From assembly GCA_043748015.1 (NCBI GenBank), contig JAYTOA010000142.1, positions 1-40,270 of the forward strand: DNA of 40,270 nucleotides, in the 5' to 3' direction. Below the pieces are notes generated by a model, which saw only the letters and a program-made list of their open reading frames with translations, was not told where the DNA came from and searched no databases. A program made the position numbers and the translations under genes. Shown piece by piece: positions 8,327 to 17,000 of this stretch. The stretch comes from JAIBBG01 sp043748015. Its GTDB lineage: Bacteria > Bacteroidota > Bacteroidia > Flavobacteriales_D > Sanyastnellaceae. Numbering within the stretch: position 1 is the first letter of the stretch; each line of letters starts with the position of its first letter.

Positions 8327-9052
8327 ATGATGCGTCAATCTTACATATTCGGAACTATTTGCCTGGCTATGCTGGCACTTTCTTCTTGTAAAGAAGACCC
8401 GAACTCTCCAGGTGTGGAGTATATGCCTGATATGTATCGCTCCCCGGCTTTGGAGGCATACATTGACTATGGCACAAACAAAACGATGGACTGGACTCAG
8501 AATCAAAAGGATGCTGCCGGTGTAGTAATGATGCAATCGCGCAAGCCTGTTGCCGGAACTATTCAGTATACCACGGCTGAGATGGCACCGTATGTAATGC
8601 CCTATCCTCTCAACAATACTCCTGAGGATTACGAGAAGGCTGCAACCATGGTGCACAGTCCTATGACGGCATCGAAGAAAAATGTCATGCGCGGTAAGGA
8701 GATTTACGGCTCGATGTGTACGCATTGTCATGGTGAAGAAGGTCATGGTGATGGCGCTATCTCAAAGAATGGTCACATTCAAGGAATTCCTGACTATGCA
8801 GCGAAATTGAAAGACCTTGAAGAAGGTAAAATGTACCACACCCTCATGTATGGTAAAGGTCTTATGGGACAGCATGCATCACAGCTGAGCCAAATGGAAA
8901 GATGGCAGGTGATAGAGTATGTGAAGCTTCTTCAAAAAGGAATCACAGAACCGGAATTTGACGCCAATGGCATGGTGAAAATTGCGGCTGCAGATCCTGC
9001 TGTTCCTGCAGAACCTGCGGTTGCTGGAGCTCCGGCTGCTGCTAAGAATTAA
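8327..9052 (+). CDS. actE: Alternative complex III subunit E, monoheme cytochrome c lipoprotein
   Basis: A periplasmic lipoprotein (241 residues) that carries one heme c and passes electrons out of ACIII. The signal peptide ends in a lipobox LALSSC with C21 as the lipidated cysteine. The heme motif CTHCH is at 131-135, followed by GEEGHGDG and, about 50 residues on, GLMGQHASQLSQMERWQVIEY, where a Met ligand is expected. The last ~25 residues are Ala/Pro-rich (PAVPAEPAVAGAPAAAKN). The start is one base after the actD stop, implying translational coupling; two ATGs in tandem (MM) leave a one-codon ambiguity. Confidence 0.93.
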   Translation: MMRQSYIFGTICLAMLALSSCKEDPNSPGVEYMPDMYRSPALEAYIDYGTNKTMDWTQNQKDAAGVVMMQSRKPVAGTIQYTTAEMAPYVMPYPLNNTPEDYEKAATMVHSPMTASKKNVMRGKEIYGSMCTHCHGEEGHGDGAISKNGHIQGIPDYAAKLKDLEEGKMYHTLMYGKGLMGQHASQLSQMERWQVIEYVKLLQKGITEPEFDANGMVKIAAADPAVPAEPAVAGAPAAAKN

Positions 9053-9088
9053 AATATTTAGAATAACAAAACTGCCCGAATCATCAAC

Positions 9089-10333
9089 ATGGCACACGAT
9101 AAACTTCATTTTCAGATTCCATCACGAACCAAATCATGGTCCATGGCCTTGATGGTGATTGGCGTAATTGCGGCAATTGCAGGTTGGATGTTCGATAAAA
9201 CAGATCATCACCAATACTGGTGGGGAAATTTACTCATCTGTGGATTTTTCTTTTTTGCTATTTCTCTTGGCGCAATGTTTTTCTACGCACTTCAATATGC
9301 GGCTGAAGTAGCCTGGACTGCCCAGCTGAAAAGGGTTTTCGAAGCAATGTTTTCTTATTTGCCTGTTGGGTTTGCCGTGATTCTGATCGTTTTGTTGGCC
9401 GGCCAATTTCATGTGCACCACCTTTATCATTGGATGGATCGCGATCTAATTGATCCAAACAGCCCTTCGTATGACGTTATCATCGCCGGTAAAATGCCAT
9501 TCCTTTCTTCATGGTTCTTCTGGTTGCGTTTTATCATCTATGCTGTCGTGTTTTTGACTTTCGGATTCCTTTTCAGAAAATGGTCAGTACTTGAAGATGA
9601 ATCACCAAGTCTTACGCTTCACCTGAAGCAGTACAGAAGAGGAGCGTTGTTCCTTGTGTTCTTCGCGGTCTTTTCTTCTACAATTGCGTGGGATTGGTTG
9701 ATGAGTATTGATGTTCACTGGTATTCTACCATGTACGGCTGGTACATCTTCTCTGGCATGTGGGTGACGACCATGATCTTCGCCACTCTATTCACTGTTT
9801 GGCTGAAAGAACAAGGTTATCTCACCAAGGTGAATGACTCTCATATTCATGATATGGGTAAATGGATATTCGCAGTGAGTATGTTGTGGAGCTACTTGTG
9901 GTTCTGCCAATACATGTTGATATGGTATTCAAATATTCCTGAAGAAGTAACTTACTTCAAAGAGCGATATGACCACTACATGGTCGGTATGTGGGCCATC
10001 TTCTTTTGCAATTTCGCTATTCCATTTTATGTGTTGATTGCACGTGATGCAAAACGTAATGTGAAATTTTTGAAACGTGTTGGTACTATTATTTTTATCA
10101 CTCACTTCCTTGATCTATATATGGCCGTTGTGCCGGGTACTGTTCACGGACACCTCGAGTGGGGAATAGGTGAAAATGTTAAGCACATCACTTTTGCGTG
10201 GTGGTTTGAAATTGGAATGTTCCTCGGTTTCCTTGGGTTATTTATCACTGTTGTTACACGCTCACTTACTAAGGCTCGGATGATTCCTATCAATCACCCT
10301 TACCTGAACGAAAGTGAGAATCACAGCATATAA
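9089..10333 (+). CDS. actF: Alternative complex III subunit F, membrane protein
   Basis: A 414-residue membrane subunit with about ten predicted helices, distantly related to ActC/NrfD. In ACIII it pairs with ActC to form the membrane core. It carries family-typical sections: QYAAEVAWTAQLKRVFEA, an aromatic WDWLMSIDVHWYSTMYGWYIFSG region and WFCQYMLIWYSNIPEE. It begins 36 bases after actE and ends 43 bases before coxB, with no terminator between, so the oxidase genes appear to be in the same transcript. Confidence 0.93.
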   Translation: MAHDKLHFQIPSRTKSWSMALMVIGVIAAIAGWMFDKTDHHQYWWGNLLICGFFFFAISLGAMFFYALQYAAEVAWTAQLKRVFEAMFSYLPVGFAVILIVLLAGQFHVHHLYHWMDRDLIDPNSPSYDVIIAGKMPFLSSWFFWLRFIIYAVVFLTFGFLFRKWSVLEDESPSLTLHLKQYRRGALFLVFFAVFSSTIAWDWLMSIDVHWYSTMYGWYIFSGMWVTTMIFATLFTVWLKEQGYLTKVNDSHIHDMGKWIFAVSMLWSYLWFCQYMLIWYSNIPEEVTYFKERYDHYMVGMWAIFFCNFAIPFYVLIARDAKRNVKFLKRVGTIIFITHFLDLYMAVVPGTVHGHLEWGIGENVKHITFAWWFEIGMFLGFLGLFITVVTRSLTKARMIPINHPYLNESENHSI

Positions 10334-10376
10334 GAAATTGAGATTACAGAGAATTGGAGTAAACAAGTAAAGAGAA

Positions 10377-11627
10377 ATGAAACTTCTGATAATACTGGTT
10401 ATCGTTTTGGCAATCATAGCGATTGTACAACTGACAAAAGTCTATGAATTCACGCGCACCTTGCGCAAATCGAAGGAGGAGGAAGTAACTCCTGCTGATA
10501 ACAAACTACAGGCTAACCTGATGTTGGTCTGGATGATTTTGTTCTTCATTGGTGTTGCAGTGTTGTATGTGCGTTATGGTAACTATTTACCGGAGTCAGC
10601 GTCTGAGCACGGGAAAGACACTGACTGGTTGATGAGCGTTAATCTTTGGATGATCACCATCATGTTCTTTATTACCAATGCCATGTTGTTTTTGGTGTGT
10701 TGGAAATACTATTACCGCAAAGACCGCAAAGCAAGATTTTTTGTACACGACAACAGACTGGAGATGATCTGGACTTTGATTCCAGGTGTGGCAATGGCTT
10801 TCATCATCGTATTTGGTTTGATCACGTGGAATAAAATTACTGGTCCAGCTTCTGCTGATGCGTTGCGTATTGAACTTTACTCTAAGCAATTCGATTGGAC
10901 AGCGCGTTTTCCTGGAGATGACGGCGACTTCGGAACTTCTAATTATAACCTCATCAGTAACGATAACGCGATGGGAATAGTGACCAAGGAAAAGATGGCG
11001 GCGAAACTCGCTGAAATCGATGCTGAAATCGTGGACATCAAAAATAAAATTGCAGAGAATCAAAACATGCCTGTGATGCCTGATAGTTATATCGAATCAC
11101 TGCAGGATAAAATTTATCGCCTCGAAAGACACAAGCAACGTATTCTTGATTTGAGCGAATCAAAGACTGCAAGCGGCCTCAGCGATTGGGAATCGGGTGC
11201 TGATGATAGGATTGTAAAAGGCGAATTGCACATTCCTGTTGGAAAGGAAATTGAATTTATTTTCAAATCGCAAGATGTTATTCACTCGGCATACATGCCG
11301 CACTTCCGCGCTCAGATGAACACGGTGCCTGGTGTGCCAACAAGGTTGAAAATGATTCCAACCATTACTACAAAAGAGATGCGCGCGAAACTCGGCAAGG
11401 AAGATTTTGATTATATTCTTCTTTGCAACAAAATCTGCGGTGCCGCTCACTTCAACATGCAAATGAAAATTGTTGTTGATTCACCGGCTGTTTATGAGGC
11501 ATGGCTGAGAAATCAAAAGCGTTTTATTCCTGAAGCAGAACCAACTACAGAGCCTGCGCCTGTTGCAACTGCGGCCACTTCAACTCCAGCGGCTGATGCG
11601 AACAAAGTCAATAACATGACTCATTAA
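10377..11627 (+). CDS. coxB: Cytochrome c oxidase subunit II (CuA)
   Basis: Subunit II accepts electrons at the binuclear CuA site and passes them to subunit I. The CuA ligands are present: H303 in VIHSAYMPHF, then C350, C354, H358 and M361 in CNKICGAAHFNM. There are four hydrophobic segments (about 3-20, 47-67, 86-110, 130-150) rather than the canonical two. Between FDWTARFPG (172-180) and GELHIPVG (282-289) lies a roughly 100-residue section containing a charged, probably coiled-coil, stretch (about 205-260) absent from proteobacterial subunit II. The tail after ~390 is Thr/Ala/Pro-rich. No CxxCH follows the CuA domain, so electrons must arrive from ActA/ActE or another cytochrome. Confidence 0.94.
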   Translation: MKLLIILVIVLAIIAIVQLTKVYEFTRTLRKSKEEEVTPADNKLQANLMLVWMILFFIGVAVLYVRYGNYLPESASEHGKDTDWLMSVNLWMITIMFFITNAMLFLVCWKYYYRKDRKARFFVHDNRLEMIWTLIPGVAMAFIIVFGLITWNKITGPASADALRIELYSKQFDWTARFPGDDGDFGTSNYNLISNDNAMGIVTKEKMAAKLAEIDAEIVDIKNKIAENQNMPVMPDSYIESLQDKIYRLERHKQRILDLSESKTASGLSDWESGADDRIVKGELHIPVGKEIEFIFKSQDVIHSAYMPHFRAQMNTVPGVPTRLKMIPTITTKEMRAKLGKEDFDYILLCNKICGAAHFNMQMKIVVDSPAVYEAWLRNQKRFIPEAEPTTEPAPVATAATSTPAADANKVNNMTH

Positions 11628-11656
11628 TTAGGTAGAATATTTTCAGAAAAAGAACA

Positions 11657-13471
11657 ATGAGTACAGAAAATACACATCACGATCAAGAACACGACAATGG
11701 ACACGGACATGACCACGCTCATGCCTACCACGCGCCTGAATCTTGGATATCAAAGTATATCTTCTCGCAAGATCATAAAATGATCTCTAAGCAATTTTTG
11801 ATTACAGCCATTTTTATGGGTGTGATTGCCGTTGCTCTTTCACTTTTTTTCCGCCTACAATTAGGTTGGCCGGGTGAGAAGTTTCAGGTTTTGAATTTCT
11901 TCCTCGGTGACAAATGGGCTCCGGAAGGAAGCCTCGATAGAAACGCATATCTAGCCATCGTTACCATTCACGGAACGATCATGGTCTTCTTTGTACTGAC
12001 TGGCGGACTTTCAGGAACATTCGCGAATCTCCTAATTCCTCTGCAAGTGGGAGCTCGTGATATGGCCAGCGGATTTTTGAATATGCTTTCGTATTGGGCT
12101 TTTGCCATTTCAAGTGTGATCATGGTTGCCTCACTCTTTGTTGAAGGCGGTGCAGCCAGCGCAGGTTGGACAGTTTATCCCCCACTCTCTGCATTGCCGC
12201 AAGCGATGCCCGGTTCAGGAATGGGAATGACGCTTTGGCTGATCTCGATGATTTTCTTTATCGCATCTTCGTTACTTGGCGGTCTTAATTACATCGTTAC
12301 TATCATCAATCTTCGCACGAAGGGTATGAGCATGTCGCGCATGCCATTGACGATGTGGGCCATTCTCGTAACTGCTATCCTTGGTGTTTTGTCATTCCCC
12401 GTCCTTGTGTCGGCTGCTGTTCTTCTTCTGATGGACAGAAGTTTTGGTACCGCGTTTTACCTCTCGGATATTTTTATTCAAGGTGAAGCTCTTGACGTCA
12501 CAGGAGGTTCGCCCATCCTGTTCCAACACTTGTTCTGGTTCCTTGGTCACCCCGAGGTGTACATCGTACTTCTTCCTGCATTGGGAATATCGTCTGAAGT
12601 CATTGCAACAAATTCACGCAAACCAATCTTCGGTTACAAAGCGATGGTGGGATCAATCCTTGCCATCGGTTTCTTGTCCTTCATTGTTTGGGGTCACCAC
12701 ATGTTTATCACGGGTATGAATCCTTTCCTTGGATCTGTGTTCGTGTTCACAACGCTGTTGATCGCTATTCCATCTGCTGTAAAAGCGTTCAATTATATCA
12801 CGACCATGTACCAGGGAAATATCCGCTTCACTCCCGCGATGTTGTTTTCAATTGGTTTGGTTTCAACATTCGTAACAGGTGGTTTAACTGGTATCATCCT
12901 CGCTGACTCGGCGCTTGATATCAATGTTCACGATACTTATTTCGTCGTCGCCCACTTCCATATTGTAATGGGTATGTCGGCCATTTTTGGAATGTTTGCT
13001 GGTGTATATCACTGGTTCCCGAAAATGTTCGGCCGAATGATGAATATGAAACTCGGCTACACACACTTCTGGATCACTTTGGTTTGTGCCTACGGTGTAT
13101 TCTTCCCGATGCACTTCATTGGTATGGCCGGTGCGCCGAGAAGATATTATGACTATTCTGAATTTGAATTCCTCCAGTGGGTGATGGATTTGAATCCACT
13201 GATTTCTGTATTCGCACTTGTGGGTGGTGCAGCTCAGTTGCTGTTCCTCTTCAACTTCTTCCATAGCATTTTCTATGGTCAACCGGCTACACAAAATCCT
13301 TGGGGATCAAACACACTTGAGTGGACTACACCTGTAAAGCACATGCACGGCAACTGGCCCGGGGCAATTCCTGAAGTTCATCGTTGGGCATATGACTACA
13401 GCAATCCTGATCACGAAGAAGATTTCGTTCCTCAGGTTGTTCCATTGAAGCCCGGTGAAGTAGGACATTGA
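11657..13471 (+). CDS. coxA: Cytochrome c oxidase subunit I
   Basis: The catalytic subunit (604 residues) reduces O2 to water and pumps protons. Key residues are visible: H105 (heme a ligand, in AIVTIHGTIMVFF), H298 with Y302 and E300 in GHPEVY (CuB ligand, cross-linked Tyr, D-channel Glu), H347-H348 in WGHHMF (CuB), and H433 (heme a3) and H435 (heme a) in VVAHFHIVMG. The Glu in GHPEVY fits an A1-type heme-copper oxidase. The cytosolic N-terminus is unusually His-rich, with eight His between residues 7 and 25. It starts 29 bases after coxB and is the last gene of the operon: no subunit III gene follows, and a terminator comes 21 bases after the stop. Confidence 0.96.
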   Translation: MSTENTHHDQEHDNGHGHDHAHAYHAPESWISKYIFSQDHKMISKQFLITAIFMGVIAVALSLFFRLQLGWPGEKFQVLNFFLGDKWAPEGSLDRNAYLAIVTIHGTIMVFFVLTGGLSGTFANLLIPLQVGARDMASGFLNMLSYWAFAISSVIMVASLFVEGGAASAGWTVYPPLSALPQAMPGSGMGMTLWLISMIFFIASSLLGGLNYIVTIINLRTKGMSMSRMPLTMWAILVTAILGVLSFPVLVSAAVLLLMDRSFGTAFYLSDIFIQGEALDVTGGSPILFQHLFWFLGHPEVYIVLLPALGISSEVIATNSRKPIFGYKAMVGSILAIGFLSFIVWGHHMFITGMNPFLGSVFVFTTLLIAIPSAVKAFNYITTMYQGNIRFTPAMLFSIGLVSTFVTGGLTGIILADSALDINVHDTYFVVAHFHIVMGMSAIFGMFAGVYHWFPKMFGRMMNMKLGYTHFWITLVCAYGVFFPMHFIGMAGAPRRYYDYSEFEFLQWVMDLNPLISVFALVGGAAQLLFLFNFFHSIFYGQPATQNPWGSNTLEWTTPVKHMHGNWPGAIPEVHRWAYDYSNPDHEEDFVPQVVPLKPGEVGH

Positions 13472-13491
13472 GCTTGTCACTAATAAAATTG

Positions 13492-13526
13492 AAGAAGGCT
13501 GTCTCGAAAGGATGGCCTTCTTTTTT
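13492..13526 (+). terminator. Rho-independent terminator of the act-cox operon
   Basis: An 8-bp perfect stem, AAGAAGGC (13492-13499) with GCCTTCTT (13515-13522), encloses a 15-base loop and runs into TTTTTT (13521-13526). It lies 21 bases downstream of the coxA stop. Confidence 0.85.
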
Positions 13527-14067
13527 GTTCCTTGGTTATTTTGAGTTGCTGCGTAATTGGGTTATAGGGTTTTTGACGTGGAGTTCATGCTGAATTTTGA
13601 AACGCGGTTTGATCTTCAGTTTTTTAAACTTAGACATATCGCATGTGATCATCCCAAAATGGTTGAACTAATAAATAGCTTCTGCTTCATTCCGAATGGA
13701 ATGTGTATCATCATCTCGAAATGACATGAAATGCAATGCACCGTTATCCGATAGCTCATGGTTTTTTCTGAAAAAATCCTGCTAAATACCGTTAATCACA
13801 TTGGAATTCTATGATCATTTAGATCAGGAATTGGCACTCAGGCACAGCAACTCTTAACTTCTTTAAAGGGGATTCGAATGATCCGGAAATTACAATGGGA
13901 GAAATTGTCACTATAGATGTGTCACAAAATAATTGTGACAAAAAAATGGTGACAGTATTGGATTGCGTTTTTGTGTGCACGAGGATTGTAATTTTTGCCA
14001 CATACACATACAGCCGGATATGGACGAATTGCACTTCAAACTAATTCTTTGTTCTTCTCTTTTAGAA
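13527..14067. other. 541-base gap without a recognisable gene between convergent genes
   Basis: No reading frame here has a recognisable start, length or family pattern. A plus-strand stretch at about 13825-13960 reads as plausible protein but has no start codon or match I can name, so I do not call a gene remnant. The notable structure is a cluster of GTCAC/GTGAC pentamers at 13907-13953, described separately. Confidence 0.5.
13920..13940. repeat. Inverted repeat within a GTCAC/GTGAC cluster
   Basis: TGTCACA (13920-13926) and TGTGACA (13934-13940) form a perfect 7-base dyad around a 7-base AT spacer. Further GTCAC at 13907-13911 and GTGAC at 13949-13953 lie nearby. On the plus strand an A-tract follows rather than a T-tract, so it is not a normal terminator. 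Confidence 0.45.
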
Positions 14068-17000
14068 CTATTTCTCAGAAAAAACCTGGATATATCCATT
14101 CTTCGGCAGATAACAATTACAATCTCTATGTTGAATGGGTGCGTAGTCAATAACATAATAATATACTCCGGAACTAACTTTTTCACCGCTTCGGCCTTTG
14201 CCATCCCATTTTAAATTTGACGGCGCAAGCGTTTCAACTACAACTCCCCATCTGTCGTAGATGTGCACTGCGTCGATCTTCGCGCGCAACACCCCGAAAT
14301 CTGCAAATTCATTCAATCCGTCGCCATTGCATGTCATTATATTGATGAATCCCTCAATGCATTCTGTTGTGGGAACATATACAGTAGTCTGCACCATGCA
14401 ATCGGGATTGTTGGCTACCTGCACACTAAACCAGCCGCTATCCGGAGCTATTATCGTAGCACTTGTGTCTCCAGTACTCCATAAGTACCAATCATAGTTT
14501 TCCTGAAATCCAAGGGTCATATATCCACCGCTACAGTAGTAAACACAAGGATCAAGTGTAATATTTGGATAGGCGTTTACTTCAACAGTCAATGGAAGCA
14601 CTTCGAATTCACAAACGGCATTCGAAAGCGTCAGCGTGTAAATTCCTGTGTTGATTTCCGACGCCGGATTGATGACCAATGTTTGCGATCCATTCACAAT
14701 GCCCAATGGAGTACTCCAAATATATTGGTCTGCTTCCACTGGAGAGGTAATGGTTATTGCGTTTCCCACACACACTTCTATTTTGTTGTTGTCATCTAAC
14801 TGAAGTATTCCTTGTGGAACAACTGTGAAGGACAAACTATCCATTGCGCTACAATTTGCATCGGCTACTGCCAGATAATAAATACCTTCATCATACTCTG
14901 TTGCATTGAAAATGAAAATCGAATCTGCTGTTGAAGTGGTGCCATCAGGTAATGTCCATTGGTAACTCATGCCTGCCTGCATAGGCGTTATCAAAACAGC
15001 ATCCGCACCCAAACATATAGCTTCATCACCACCGAAAATCGGGGGTATGGAAGATAGATAAATTTCTACAAGAGATTCTGATGGATAACTAACGCAGACA
15101 TCGTCTTGAGCAAATACATAATAGATTGTTTCTTGTGAAAGTGATGGCGTGGTGAATGTGTTTCCACTGGCTACTATGTTTAGTCCTTCCACATCTGTTG
15201 TCCAAAATATAGTGTTGGCTGAAGATACATTCAACGTTGCGCTTTCACCTGTGCAAATTGACACGACATCAGTGAACGGACTTTCAATATCGTATTCCAT
15301 TACTTGATAGGAAGTAGTGCCGGTGCATCCCAACGCATCCGTTGTGGTGAGGTAATAAATACCGGGAGTGGTGATGTTGATTGTCTCGAATGGGATATTG
15401 CCCGGTTGCCACAGATAGCTCTGCATGCCTCCATTTGCCGTGAGCGCAATGCTGTCGTTTGGGCAAAACACATTGGATGATGGAGTAATGATGGCTTCCG
15501 TAACTGAATGTGTAATGGTGATGTTGAGCGCAGTTGTGATGCCGCACCCTGTAACGCTTACGTTATAAACTCCCTGATCGAAAATCCAATGTTCAATGGC
15601 ACTATCGTTAAACGGCGCACCCCACATTATGCCTTCGGAATTTCCTGTCGCGATTTGAACAAGCACACTTCCATTCACACATAAATCACTTCCGGGATTT
15701 GCAATGAGATATGGCGTAGAATATTCTTTTACTTCTACCATATTGGATTCGAGAATGCAACCTGAGTAATCAGTGAGTATGCAATAATAGAATCCCGGAG
15801 AATTGACATATATGCTTTGTGTACTGTCGATCTCATTGCCAAGCGGACCAATCCAGTGATATGCCTGACCTTCTTCACACCAGAGCTGAACGCTGTCTCC
15901 CGGACATACAATACCACTTGTCGGTACCATCCAGGTGTTGGGTGCAGGCTTAGTAAGCACTTCAAAATTCAGCCAGTCTTCTCTAATGCAGCCGTTCAAA
16001 ATGCTTATGCCGTGCAATGAGTATTGGCCGAAAACGTCTATGAGGATGGCGCTGTCACCAACGAATGTGAAAGGATGTTCTCCTGAAAAATTGAGTTGAT
16101 TAGCGCCGCTACCTGTAATCAAAGTGGTATCTCCGGGACATATAAATACCTCTCCCGTGATGGACAAATTCACTAAGGGTGCTTCCAATATTTGGTAGGT
16201 TAACCAACCTACCACTGGAGGATATGGAATCTCGCCTTCACACGGCCAGGGAGGAATGATTGTAGGAGTGGCAACAACCTGAAACAGACCAATCCCAGGC
16301 GGATGAAAACAAAATGATGTAGTGTAATCTACCGCCTGCACGACAATGATTCCATTCTGATAGATCGTCCAATCTACCTGCACATTCAAATCAAATAATC
16401 CTGAAAGGTTTGGAAAAAGATCGATAAGAGATAGCTGAATACATTGTATCGCATTTTCACACATTTGCAAATGGATAGTATCTACCGCCGGCTGCAATTC
16501 TATGATTAATTGTGGCACAATGGTATCAATGGACTGTATCACATTTACATCAACACTACTTGATCTTTGACAATTGTAACTATCTATGAAATTGAAGTAA
16601 TAGGAGCCGGTTGTATTTACATTGATGCCTGCTCTGGAATCCATTATTCCTTGACTGGATTCGAACCACCAGAATTGTGTGCCGCTATAACCTGAACCTG
16701 TGAGTAATACAGATTCCGGTGAGCAAAGTGAAATGGTCGCAGGTAAACAAGTTGCGCTACTGTTGAAGCCTGCGTCATCCATGATTGTTGGACAAAGTGG
16801 AGGTGCAACAGTTACATAAATGGAGTCGATAAATACTTTGCACCCATCTTCACGCATCGTTTGTGCCCAGTACCAGCCACTGTTGTTTGCAATAATCTGA
16901 TTTCCGGGACTTCCATTACTCCACAAATAATTATAGGCCGGTCCCACAAATCCTGAAGAGCCTGTGTAGGTATTGATTAACAGCAATGATGGATTGCACA

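Noticed and set aside
12884..13294. 136-residue minus-strand frame
   Set aside because: It lies entirely opposite coxA and has no independent support.
13920..13940. CRP-like site or terminator
   Set aside because: The half-sites are in the opposite order to TGTGA-N6-TCACA, and the plus strand continues with A rather than T; both neighbouring genes end here, so a promoter operator is also unlikely.
13819..14034. 71-residue minus-strand frame and protein-like plus-strand translation in the intergenic gap
   Set aside because: No start context, no recognisable family and no adjacent frames that would restore a longer gene; not enough for a pseudogene call.
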